A stretch of 7,127 nt of DNA from Tenericutes bacterium ADurb.BinA155 (GTDB lineage: Bacteria > Bacillota_I > Bacilli_A > RFN20 > CAG-826): positions 1-7,127 of the forward strand of contig MVZL01000061.1 in NCBI GenBank assembly GCA_002068375.1, written 5' to 3'. The notes beneath the pieces were generated by a model. That model was not told where the DNA came from. It worked only from the letters and a program-made list of their open reading frames with translations, and made no database searches. Every line of letters begins with the position of its first letter. The first letter of the stretch is position 1. A program made the translations under genes and the position numbers. Positions 1-6,045 of the stretch are shown here, piece after piece.

Positions 1-1762
1 AGGCTAAGGCCGCAAACGGCCAGATTCCCATCATATACCGCGGGCAAACCCCGCCGAAGCAATAGATGGTGATTGAGGTCACAACCGCGGCGAAAGGAAG
101 AAGAATATACATCGCTTTTTGTTCCCAGCCTTTCGCGTTTTTGACGGCGAAAGGAAGTAAGCCCACCCCATAGAAGAAGGGATTGAATAAAAGACCAATG
201 GCCGCATTGTTGTAAGGATGGGTGTCCACCGAGGTTGTCGTTACCGCTGGAAGATAATAGGGGAAAGAGGAAGTCACCGTCGGGACAGTCGCCCAGTAAT
301 GGTTGAAGGCCGCCAGAATCCCATTGAAACTCCAATGTTGGGTCGAAGGATCGAGGGCGGTGAGCTGGTAGTCTTGCCCAAACTCTAAGACCTTGCCATA
401 ACGGAGGACGTTATAGGCGATTAAAAGCCCGCCCCCGATTCCAAGAACGACCACCATCGGCACGAAATCCAAGAGGCGTTTCCCGATGGTCTTTTCTTCC
501 ACGAAGAGCATTCTGATGAAAAGCGGCGCGGCGAATAAAAGGAAGATCGAGAGGTCCGGCCGCGAAGCCACCACCGCAACGAAGAAGAATCCGGCCAAGC
601 CGAGATAAAGCATGCGAAGCGGGCTTCTTTGATAAGCGGTTAGGGTCATCCCAAAGAACCAGATCCCAAAGGTGAGGCCGTAATCAAACGGCAAGGCATA
701 TTTCCAATCGGTGAGGCGATAGACAACGAAATCGAGGGATAAGGACGATAGCCAGGTGAGGACGAGTAAGAAGGCAAGCATCGGATAAGGCAGGCGGTTC
801 CCACTGAGTTCGCGGAGGCGGAGTCCCACGTAAACTAAGCCAGCCGTGTAGGCGATTAAGGCCACCGCTTCAAGGAATAAGCCGGTCGGGACCATCCCGG
901 TGAGCCAATAGACGGGGAACATCACAAGAATCACCGGAGCCGGCCCAAAGTAGCAATAGTAATGGCCATTGTAATACGCGGTATCCCACAAGTAAGAGAC
1001 GTTCGCGTCATAACGTTGCCAATAATCATAGGGGTTCTCAAGCGTCGCTAATTTCGGATCGGGGATATCGTCGAGATAAAGATGGCCTTCTTTGAAGGCT
1101 TGAAAGAGGTTGTAGTAAAGAAAAGGATTGCTGTCTTTATCTTTTTCCGCGAAGGGGAAACTCGTGAAGAAAGAACCGGAATTGATCGCGGCGCACACGA
1201 GGAAGATCAGAAGAATCACACTCACTCCAATCCCCAAGGTCCAGTAGACGCTCCAACGGGATTTGGTGGGCGATTGGATATGGTTTTGGATGAGTTCGGG
1301 GATTTGAAAGCCGAAGATCAATAAAAGCGATAAACCGAAGTAACGAAGCGGCGAGAAGACGAAATCGGTCGTGCTGAAGGCGTTCCGGTTAAAGACGAAA
1401 AGCTCTAAGAGCAAAATGACGAGGAGCAAACCATCCCGGGTCCATTCGACAATCGAATGTTTCGGGAAATGGTGATGGGCTTTGATCTCGAACGTAATTT
1501 TCCGGGGGTTAAGGTAAAGGACGAAGGCATCGATCCCTAAGAAAGCCCAGAAGGCGGTTTGATCGCTAAAGCCTCGATAACCGAAGACGAAAAGCAAAAC
1601 AAAAAGATAATTGAGAATCGTGAGGGCGCTGGCGACACAGCCTTGAAGCAAGGCTTCTTGACCTAAGCCGATTTCCCGCGGTTTCTTCTTAAAAAGGCCC
1701 GGAAATGCAAAACCAATAATCCCGAGGCAAAGAGGGATCAGGAATGCAAAAATGTAAACCAT
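1..1762 (-). CDS. Large polytopic membrane protein, GT-C glycosyltransferase-like (partial, C-terminus off left edge)
   Basis: An uninterrupted reverse-strand frame of 587 codons begins at ATG 1762 and runs off the left edge, so the C-terminus is missing. About 13 hydrophobic segments are visible, for example near residues 1-20, 44-61, 111-127, 171-192, 272-290, 327-345, 361-378, 385-418, 431-452 and 551-570. A long polar loop (about 195-270) follows the first membrane block. It contains GHLYLDD (226-232) and ends in the motif YYNGHYYCYFGPAP (263-276). Later come ASRPD (399-403) and RYGKVLEFGQDYQLT (454-468). From memory, these patterns fit a family of large membrane proteins often annotated as glycosyltransferase family 39/GT-C-like or hypothetical. 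Such enzymes would use lipid-linked sugars for cell-envelope glycans. The acidic residues of the first loop (D231, D232, D235) are catalytic candidates by analogy only. Upstream frame analysis shows no better start: a TTG at 1804 has no well-spaced ribosome site. The membrane call is secure; the enzymatic role is tentative. Confidence 0.6.
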   Translation of the reverse strand, partial: MVYIFAFLIPLCLGIIGFAFPGLFKKKPREIGLGQEALLQGCVASALTILNYLFVLLFVFGYRGFSDQTAFWAFLGIDAFVLYLNPRKITFEIKAHHHFPKHSIVEWTRDGLLLVILLLELFVFNRNAFSTTDFVFSPLRYFGLSLLLIFGFQIPELIQNHIQSPTKSRWSVYWTLGIGVSVILLIFLVCAAINSGSFFTSFPFAEKDKDSNPFLYYNLFQAFKEGHLYLDDIPDPKLATLENPYDYWQRYDANVSYLWDTAYYNGHYYCYFGPAPVILVMFPVYWLTGMVPTGLFLEAVALIAYTAGLVYVGLRLRELSGNRLPYPMLAFLLVLTWLSSLSLDFVVYRLTDWKYALPFDYGLTFGIWFFGMTLTAYQRSPLRMLYLGLAGFFFVAVVASRPDLSIFLLFAAPLFIRMLFVEEKTIGKRLLDFVPMVVVLGIGGGLLIAYNVLRYGKVLEFGQDYQLTALDPSTQHWSFNGILAAFNHYWATVPTVTSSFPYYLPAVTTTSVDTHPYNNAAIGLLFNPFFYGVGLLPFAVKNAKGWEQKAMYILLPFAAVVTSITIYCFGGVCPRYMMGIWPFAALA

Positions 1763-1775
1763 GGTTTCTATGCTA
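1763..1775 (-). promoter_or_regulatory. Candidate -10 for a leaderless transcript of the 1762 gene
   Basis: Read on the minus strand, TAGCAT (1770-1775) lies exactly 7 bp before the ATG at 1762. Transcription would therefore start at or next to the start codon. No good -35 is seen 16-18 bp further upstream, where the sequence is T-rich. A GGGGAG stretch 13 bp before the ATG is the only ribosome-site alternative and is unusually far away. The same -10 plus 7 bp plus ATG layout appears at the recN and 6688 genes, which raises confidence somewhat. Confidence 0.4.
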
Positions 1776-1837
1776 CTCCCCTTCTTTCGGAAAAAAAGAC
1801 ACAATCCTTCACTCTTCTTCTTCGCCCAAGGTCCGCA

Positions 1838-1861
1838 TATGATTGTCCTAGAGGTTTCCTT
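1838..1861 (+). promoter_or_regulatory. Candidate -10 and Shine-Dalgarno of the oxidoreductase gene
   Basis: TATGAT at 1838-1843 is a fair -10 match. AGAGG at 1850-1854 sits 7 bp before the ATG at 1862 and is a well-placed ribosome site that fixes this start. If this -10 is used, the leader would be only about 12 bases, with the ribosome site at its extreme 5' end. No strong -35 is visible at the right distance, so the promoter call is weak while the ribosome site is good. Confidence 0.45.
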
Positions 1862-2833
1862 ATGAAGATTGGAATGATTGGGGCCGGCGGAATCGCCATT
1901 AAACTGGCGGACACCATCCGGGAGATGGAGGGCTTTGAGAATTACGCGATCGCCTCCCGAACTTTAGAAAAAGCCGAAGCGTTTAAGCAAACTCACGCTT
2001 TCATGAAAGCCTATGGCTCCTACGAGGAACTTTGCCAAGATCCGGCGGTCGATCTCGTCTATATCGCCACCCCCCATAGCGAGCATTTAAAGAACATGGA
2101 ACTTTGCCTCAAGTACCATAAACCCGTCCTCTGCGAAAAGGCCTTCACCGGGAACGCGAAACAAGCCAAAGACATCTTGGCCCGTTTTGAGGCGGCTCAT
2201 CTTTTTGTTACCGAAGCGATGTGGACCCGTTATCTCCCTTCCCGCAAAATCCTGAACGATCTTCTCGCTTCTGGGGTAATCGGAAAACCCTATCTTGTGG
2301 ATGCGAACCTGTGCTATCCGAATAAAGCCCACGTCCGGCTCAACGACCCTTCCCTTTGCGGCGGGGCTTTGCTCGATATGGGAATCTATCCCCTCACCTT
2401 TGGATTAATGGTCTACGAGGAGCTTCCAAGTCAAATCTATGCCCAGTGCAAGAAGAGCGAGACGGGGGTCGATGAGGCGACGGTAGGAATCTTGACCTTC
2501 AGGGAAGGCCAGCAAGCGATCGCCTTCACCTCGATGCTTGGGCCGGCCGACCGCAATGGCCATATCTACGGAGACCAAGGCTACATCGAGGTCATCAATT
2601 GCAATAATCCTGAACGGATCGATGTCTATAATGCCAACCACGAATTGATTCGCTCGCTTGGCGTCCCCTCGCAAATCAGCGGTTACGAATATGAAATCCT
2701 CGAATGCGCCCGTTGCCTTAAAGAAGGCTTAATCGAATCTCCGGTCATTCCCCATAAGACCACAATCGATGTGATGAGCATCATGGACAGGATGCGGCAA
2801 CAAATGGGGATTATCTATCCCTTCGAGCGTTAA
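1862..2833 (+). CDS. Gfo/Idh/MocA family NAD(P)-dependent oxidoreductase, dihydrodiol-dehydrogenase-like
   Basis: A complete 323-residue protein, normal length for the family. The N-terminus is a Rossmann strand and loop, MKIGMIGAGGIA, with the GxGxxA nucleotide-binding pattern at residues 7-12. YIATPHSEH (67-75) is the conserved second half of the cofactor domain. CEKA (91-94) supplies the family's catalytic lysine, K93. EAMWTRYLP (118-126) and GGALLDMGIYPL (167-178) resemble the subgroup containing dimeric dihydrodiol dehydrogenases and related sugar reductases. The C-terminal half forms the family's open beta-sheet substrate and dimer domain. It is probably a soluble cytoplasmic enzyme acting on a sugar or cyclic polyol, but the substrate cannot be read from sequence. 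It stands alone, divergent from the membrane protein at 1762 and 100 bp ahead of recN. The start is supported by AGAGG at 7 bp spacing. Family confidence is high; specificity is unknown. Confidence 0.93.
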   Translation: MKIGMIGAGGIAIKLADTIREMEGFENYAIASRTLEKAEAFKQTHAFMKAYGSYEELCQDPAVDLVYIATPHSEHLKNMELCLKYHKPVLCEKAFTGNAKQAKDILARFEAAHLFVTEAMWTRYLPSRKILNDLLASGVIGKPYLVDANLCYPNKAHVRLNDPSLCGGALLDMGIYPLTFGLMVYEELPSQIYAQCKKSETGVDEATVGILTFREGQQAIAFTSMLGPADRNGHIYGDQGYIEVINCNNPERIDVYNANHELIRSLGVPSQISGYEYEILECARCLKEGLIESPVIPHKTTIDVMSIMDRMRQQMGIIYPFER

Positions 2834-2890
2834 AAAGCCCGAAATCGCATTCACCCTTCCCCTCTTTTTCTCTTGGGCGTTTCTTCCCGA

Positions 2891-2906
2891 TTCCCCCTTG
2901 GGGGAA
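2891..2906. repeat. GC-rich palindrome overlapping the recN -35
   Basis: TTCCCCC (2891-2897) and GGGGGAA (2900-2906) form a perfect 7-bp inverted repeat around a 2-bp centre. It covers the candidate recN -35 at 2898-2903. It is not followed by a T-run on either strand, so it does not look like an intrinsic terminator for the upstream gene. An operator is possible, but no regulator can be named. Confidence 0.5.
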
Positions 2907-2933
2907 AGGGAGGGGCGTTCTATAATCATGGGG
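2898..2933 (+). promoter_or_regulatory. recN promoter, predicted leaderless
   Basis: A perfect consensus -10, TATAAT (2921-2926), lies 17 bp after a weak -35, TTGGGG (2898-2903). The -10 ends 7 bp before ATG 2934, so transcription is expected to start at about 2933-2934, on the start codon itself. An in-frame TTG at 2898 and ATG at 2928 would lie upstream of, or only one base beyond, the -10, so they cannot serve as starts on a transcript from this promoter. No CGAAC-N4-GTTCG LexA box is visible around it. Confidence 0.65.
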
Positions 2934-4607
2934 ATGTTAAAACGCCTCAGCATTACCAACCTCGCCATCATCGAGAATATCGATGTCTCCTTTAAGGAAG
3001 GCTTCACCGTTCTCACTGGGGAAACCGGCGCCGGCAAATCCCTCGTAATCGATTCCTTATCGCTCCTATTAGGGGCCAGGGCCTCGAGCGAACTCATTCG
3101 GGCGGGCCAAGATAACGCGACGATTCAAGGTCAATTTGAGCTTCATAGCCCTCAACTCGATGCGATCCTATTAGGCCTTAATGTCCCAAGCGCGAATGGC
3201 CAAATCAGCATTGAGCGGGTGATTGGACGAACTCGAAGCAGCATTAAGGTCAATGGGACTGCGATCACCCTCAATGACCTCAATAAAATCGCGAAATACC
3301 TCGCCGATATCCATAACCAATTTGATTTTGAGAAAATCCTGAACCCCGACAACTACCTGGAGATCATCGATGGCTTTTCCTATGAGCTCACCGCCTCCTA
3401 CAAAAAGGAATACGCGGCGTTGCTTTTGGACTATAAAGCAAAGAAAGCCGATTACGAGACTTTGATGGCGAAGAAAGCCAAGCTCGATGAAGACCGCGAT
3501 TTCTATGAATACCAATATAAGGAATTAAAAGCCGCCGACCTTAAGGAAGGAGAAGAGGAATCCATCGCTTCCGAGATCTCGCTTCTCAATAACTACGACA
3601 AAATCTATTCGATCTCGGAGGAAGCCAATCAGATCATCCATGAGGATTTCATCGATCGTCTCTATGAACTCAATAAGCTTCTCGCGAAGTTAGCGGACTA
3701 TCAGCCTCAGTATAAAGAAAGCCACGATAAACTCGATGATGCCTACTATGAAATCACCGATATCTTCGATTCGCTAAAAAAGAACCTGGGCAATATCGAT
3801 TACGATCCGGAACACCTCAATGAACTGCAGCAGCGCGATTCCGACTTAACCGCCTTGAAACGGAAATACAAAAAGGAAATCCCGGAGCTCATCACCTATC
3901 GGGACGAATTAGCCTCGCAGCTGGGCGAGAACTCCGACTTCGAAGGAACAATCAAAGCCAAAAAGGCCGAGATGGATCAAGCCTTTGAACGCTGCTACCA
4001 AAAGGGGATCGAACTCAAAACTCTCCGGGAAAAGATCGCGAAATCGATCGAAAAAGAGCTGGAACGGAATATGGCCGACTTACTTCTTAAGGCCAAATTC
4101 CAAATCGTTTTCAATACCCCCGATCCGAAGACCGGGGACGTCATCCTCAAAGAGAATGGCCTCGACGAAGTCGACTTCTTGATCGAAACCAATGTGGGCG
4201 AAGGGTTAAAAAGCCTTTCGAAAATCATCTCGGGCGGCGAAGCCTCGCGGATTATGCTGGCTTTCAAAGCCGTCTTCATCAAAGCCAACAAGATCTCGAC
4301 CGTGATCTTTGATGAAATCGATACGGGGATCTCCGGCGAAACCGCTCAAGCGGTCGCAAGGAAGATTCATGAGATTTCTTTATCGAGCCAAGTGATCGCG
4401 ATCACTCATATGCCGCAAGTCGCCAGCTTATCGGACCACCACATTTTGATCAGCAAGGAAGTCAAAGCCAATCGGACCTACGCCCATATGAAAGAGCTCA
4501 CGCTCGATGAGAAGGTCAAACAAGTCGCCTATCTCATTTCCGGCGGCAATATTACGGAAAAACAGCTCGAATACGCCAAGGAAATGGTTTTAAGCAAACG
4601 GGACTAA
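2934..4607 (+). CDS. recN: DNA repair ATPase RecN
   Basis: A complete 557-residue SMC-like ATPase, normal length for RecN, which acts early in double-strand break repair by organising or tethering DNA ends for recombination. The N-terminus MLKRLSITNLAIIENIDVSF is typical of RecN and supports ATG 2934. Walker A GETGAGKS is at residues 29-36. DIHNQFDFEKIL (125-136) corresponds to the family's DIHGQHEHQ-like motif, with the usual His/Glu positions changed. A long charged, Lys/Glu-rich region (about 140-370) contains the expected coiled coils. The ABC signature SGGEAS is at 433-438, Walker B VIFDEID at 457-463 and the switch histidine in ITHMPQVA at 490-497. All ATPase elements are intact. In many Firmicutes recN follows argR and isoprenoid genes; here its neighbours are unrelated. 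An upstream in-frame extension to TTG 2898 would overlap the promoter and add residues not found in RecN. Confidence 0.98.
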   Translation: MLKRLSITNLAIIENIDVSFKEGFTVLTGETGAGKSLVIDSLSLLLGARASSELIRAGQDNATIQGQFELHSPQLDAILLGLNVPSANGQISIERVIGRTRSSIKVNGTAITLNDLNKIAKYLADIHNQFDFEKILNPDNYLEIIDGFSYELTASYKKEYAALLLDYKAKKADYETLMAKKAKLDEDRDFYEYQYKELKAADLKEGEEESIASEISLLNNYDKIYSISEEANQIIHEDFIDRLYELNKLLAKLADYQPQYKESHDKLDDAYYEITDIFDSLKKNLGNIDYDPEHLNELQQRDSDLTALKRKYKKEIPELITYRDELASQLGENSDFEGTIKAKKAEMDQAFERCYQKGIELKTLREKIAKSIEKELERNMADLLLKAKFQIVFNTPDPKTGDVILKENGLDEVDFLIETNVGEGLKSLSKIISGGEASRIMLAFKAVFIKANKISTVIFDEIDTGISGETAQAVARKIHEISLSSQVIAITHMPQVASLSDHHILISKEVKANRTYAHMKELTLDEKVKQVAYLISGGNITEKQLEYAKEMVLSKRD

Positions 4608-4610
4608 GCC

Positions 4611-5798
4611 TTAACGGACCGTCGGATGGTCGGCGTGCCATTTTTTCTTTTCGAGGTAGAGGGAACGATCGGCCGCTTTGATCGCGGCTTCCGGAGTGAA
4701 ATTCGGGGTGACGAAAAGCCCACCGCCCACGCTCACGCTAAGCGAATAATGAAGCGGTTTTCCTAACGCTTTTTCTTTGGAGGCTAAGGTATCTTGGATT
4801 TCTTTAGCCAAAGCATTCACGCTCGTCTGGCCCTTGACGTGCAATAAACAGAATTCATCGCCACCATAGCGGGCAACGAAGGCGCTATTTTTCATCGCAA
4901 CGTCTTTGAGGACTTCGGAAACCATCTGAAGGGCTTTATCCCCTTCGGCGTGTCCATGTTTATCGTTAATTCCTTTAAAGCCATTCACGTCCATCATGAG
5001 GAGGATGATTGGGTGATCGGACGAAGCTTTCGGAAGTTCCACCGCTAAGTAATGGTTAAGTTGTCGCCGATTGTTGAGCCCAGTCAAAGCATCGCTATTG
5101 ATCTGCATGTCTTGGATGAACAAGAAGATGATCTGAATGACGAGGAACATATTGAGGGAAAGAATGGGGACCGGGATGTAGTCTTCAAGGATCCCAGCGC
5201 TTAAGGGGGCGATCATGTAGGCAGCGTAGAAGGCATATTCAATCCGCTCCTGCCGAGAATGGGTCGTGATGATCTTCACGACCGCGGATAAGGTTGGAAC
5301 GACGAGATAGAGATAGTTGACCGAGCCCTGAACGATCCAGAAAATCGAGGAGTCATGATAACTGCCTTTGCTATCGATGGTGAAGAGCCAGCCGGTCCAA
5401 ATCGAGGTGATATCGGCAATGATGATGAGGAACAGCGGGACGGCAATCAAAAAATTCACGATACGGTGATGCGGAAACAAGGTCAAATGGGACCGGGCTT
5501 GGACGTAGCGAAACCAAGAATAACATCCGCAGGAAATCGCGATGATGCTCAAAGCATTCACGAGCGCCGCCACCCAGGTCGGGGCAGTGAAGATCCGGTC
5601 TTCGAAGTGATAAGACATAATGTCGAAGAAGATGACCCCGAAGTAGGAAAAAATCATCGCTTTGAAATAGCGGATTTCATCATAAGAACCAAGATTAGGT
5701 CCGATCCGAAGCAAAATCGTGAGAGCAAAGAAGAAACAGAAAAGCTCGATGACCGAGTAAGGGAAATACGTCAAATTCGTTGCAGCGCTAAGAAGCAT
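4611..5798 (-). CDS. Membrane-anchored diguanylate cyclase (7-helix N-terminus plus GGDEF domain)
   Basis: A complete 395-residue protein. Residues 1-230 contain about seven hydrophobic helices (near 13-31, 46-62, 74-98, 113-136, 153-175, 188-207 and 210-228), forming a membrane sensor-like module without a recognisable ligand domain. A C-terminal GGDEF domain starts at DALTGLNNRRQ (236-246). It has the metal-binding aspartate in MMDVNGFK (D270), substrate-binding positions in INDKHGHAEGD (277-287) and an intact RYGGDEF (310-316), followed by SVSVGGG (354-360). It should condense two GTP into cyclic di-GMP at the inner face of the membrane. The inhibitory RxxD site expected at 303-306 reads KNSA, so classical product inhibition is unlikely. 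No EAL or HD-GYP domain is attached. AAAGG 5 bp before ATG 5798 supports the start, and a stop lies a few codons upstream in frame. Its 3' end converges on recN with a 3-bp gap. The signal it senses is unknown. Confidence 0.95.
   Translation of the reverse strand: MLLSAATNLTYFPYSVIELFCFFFALTILLRIGPNLGSYDEIRYFKAMIFSYFGVIFFDIMSYHFEDRIFTAPTWVAALVNALSIIAISCGCYSWFRYVQARSHLTLFPHHRIVNFLIAVPLFLIIIADITSIWTGWLFTIDSKGSYHDSSIFWIVQGSVNYLYLVVPTLSAVVKIITTHSRQERIEYAFYAAYMIAPLSAGILEDYIPVPILSLNMFLVIQIIFLFIQDMQINSDALTGLNNRRQLNHYLAVELPKASSDHPIILLMMDVNGFKGINDKHGHAEGDKALQMVSEVLKDVAMKNSAFVARYGGDEFCLLHVKGQTSVNALAKEIQDTLASKEKALGKPLHYSLSVSVGGGLFVTPNFTPEAAIKAADRSLYLEKKKWHADHPTVR
4626..4651 (+). terminator. Possible recN intrinsic terminator inside the convergent gene's 3' end
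   Basis: ATGGT (4626-4630) can pair with GCCAT (4637-4641), including one G-U pair, around a 6-base loop. The run TTTTTCTTTT follows at once. Positioned 19 bp past the recN stop, it could end recN mRNA, yet it lies within the last codons of the diguanylate cyclase; the T-run is the antisense of its Lys-Lys-Lys codons. The stem is short, so the call is tentative. Confidence 0.35.
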
Positions 5799-5821
5799 AA
5801 GGGCCTTTTTGGTTGTGCTCT

Positions 5822-5851
5822 ATGATAACAAGTCTTTAGACTTTGTGTCAC
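5822..5851 (-). promoter_or_regulatory. Diguanylate cyclase promoter
   Basis: On the minus strand the -35 is GTGACA (plus 5846-5851) and the -10 is TATCAT (plus 5822-5827), preceded by an extended TGT, with an 18-bp spacer. Transcription would start around 5815, giving a leader under 20 bases that includes the AAAGG ribosome site at plus 5804-5808. The spacer is largely occupied by a palindrome, described separately. Confidence 0.55.
5830..5843. repeat. Palindromic operator candidate in the cyclase promoter spacer
   Basis: AAGTCT (5830-5835) and AGACTT (5838-5843) form a perfect 6-bp inverted repeat separated by TT. It lies between the -10 and -35 of the diguanylate cyclase promoter. That position is typical of operators, including those of MerR-type regulators, although the 18-bp spacer is shorter than the usual MerR 19-20 bp. 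No regulator gene lies nearby. Confidence 0.5.
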
Positions 5852-5880
5852 CTCCTAGACTCAATTTTTCTTCTGAAGCC

Positions 5881-5922
5881 ATCGAAATGGCCCTTTTTGG
5901 TGCAAAAAAGAGGGATTTCGAT
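5881..5922 (+). repeat. Long imperfect hairpin in the divergent intergenic region
   Basis: ATCGAAAT (5881-5888) pairs with ATTTCGAT (5915-5922). After a GG bulge, CCCTTTTT (5891-5898) pairs with the inner arm AAAGAGGG (5907-5914), including one T-G pair and leaving an 8-base loop. The result is two 8-bp stems stacked across a 2-base bulge. The G-U pair is available only in plus-strand RNA; minus-strand RNA would have a C-A mismatch. No T-run follows, so it is not a plain terminator. It could be part of a small RNA, an mRNA leader, or a protein-binding site; I cannot choose between them. Confidence 0.55.
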
Positions 5923-5995
5923 ACACCTCTCCCCTCTTTAGTTTGCCTAAAACGAAGAGGAAAAAGAGCAAAAAGAAACGAAAGGGCGAATATCC

Positions 5996-6045
5996 TTGGT
6001 CCGTGGAAAAGTCATGCTACAATGGCCCGCGAAAGGAAAATCACC
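5996..6045 (+). promoter_or_regulatory. Promoter and ribosome site of the 6046 gene
   Basis: TTGGTC (5996-6001), a 16-bp spacer and an extended -10, TGCTACAAT (hexamer 6018-6023), predict a transcription start near 6030. AAGGA (6033-6037) lies 8 bp before ATG 6046. The in-frame ATG at 6022 overlaps the -10 itself and would not be on this mRNA, so 6046 is the better start. Confidence 0.6.

Noticed and set aside
1082..1324. Plus-strand 80-residue open frame
   Set aside because: It lies wholly antisense to the membrane protein gene, is low-complexity and charged, and has no ribosome site or recognisable motif.
2834..2880. Terminator after the oxidoreductase gene (GCCC at 2837-2840 with GGGC at 2875-2878)
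   Set aside because: Four pairs around a loop of more than 30 bases with only a mixed tail; not convincing.
2898..2933. Twelve-residue N-terminal extension of RecN from TTG 2898
   Set aside because: It spans the -35 and -10 elements, and RecN proteins start at the equivalent of MLKRLSI.
5355..5825. Plus-strand 156-residue open frame
   Set aside because: It is antisense to the diguanylate cyclase, whose own frame carries clear membrane and GGDEF motifs; the composition is that of a shadow frame.
5849..5857. Perfect Shine-Dalgarno-like AGGAGGTGA on the minus strand
   Set aside because: No start codon at usable spacing opens a meaningful frame; part of it overlaps the -35 of the cyclase promoter.
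5823..5885. Minus-strand 20-codon ORF (MASEEKLSLGGDTKSKDLLS) with AAGGG 8 bp upstream
   Set aside because: It lies upstream of and across the predicted cyclase promoter, and has no promoter of its own or known relatives; possible but unsupported.
5801..5903. Similar GGSCCTTTTTGGT words at 5801-5813 and 5890-5902
   Set aside because: Only about 12 bases with a mismatch, no flanking similarity; likely chance.
5809..6045. N-terminal extension of the 6046 protein
   Set aside because: The frame is open, but it would run through the hairpin and the promoter of the gene, and its residues are basic and unstructured; 6046 has AAGGA at 8 bp.
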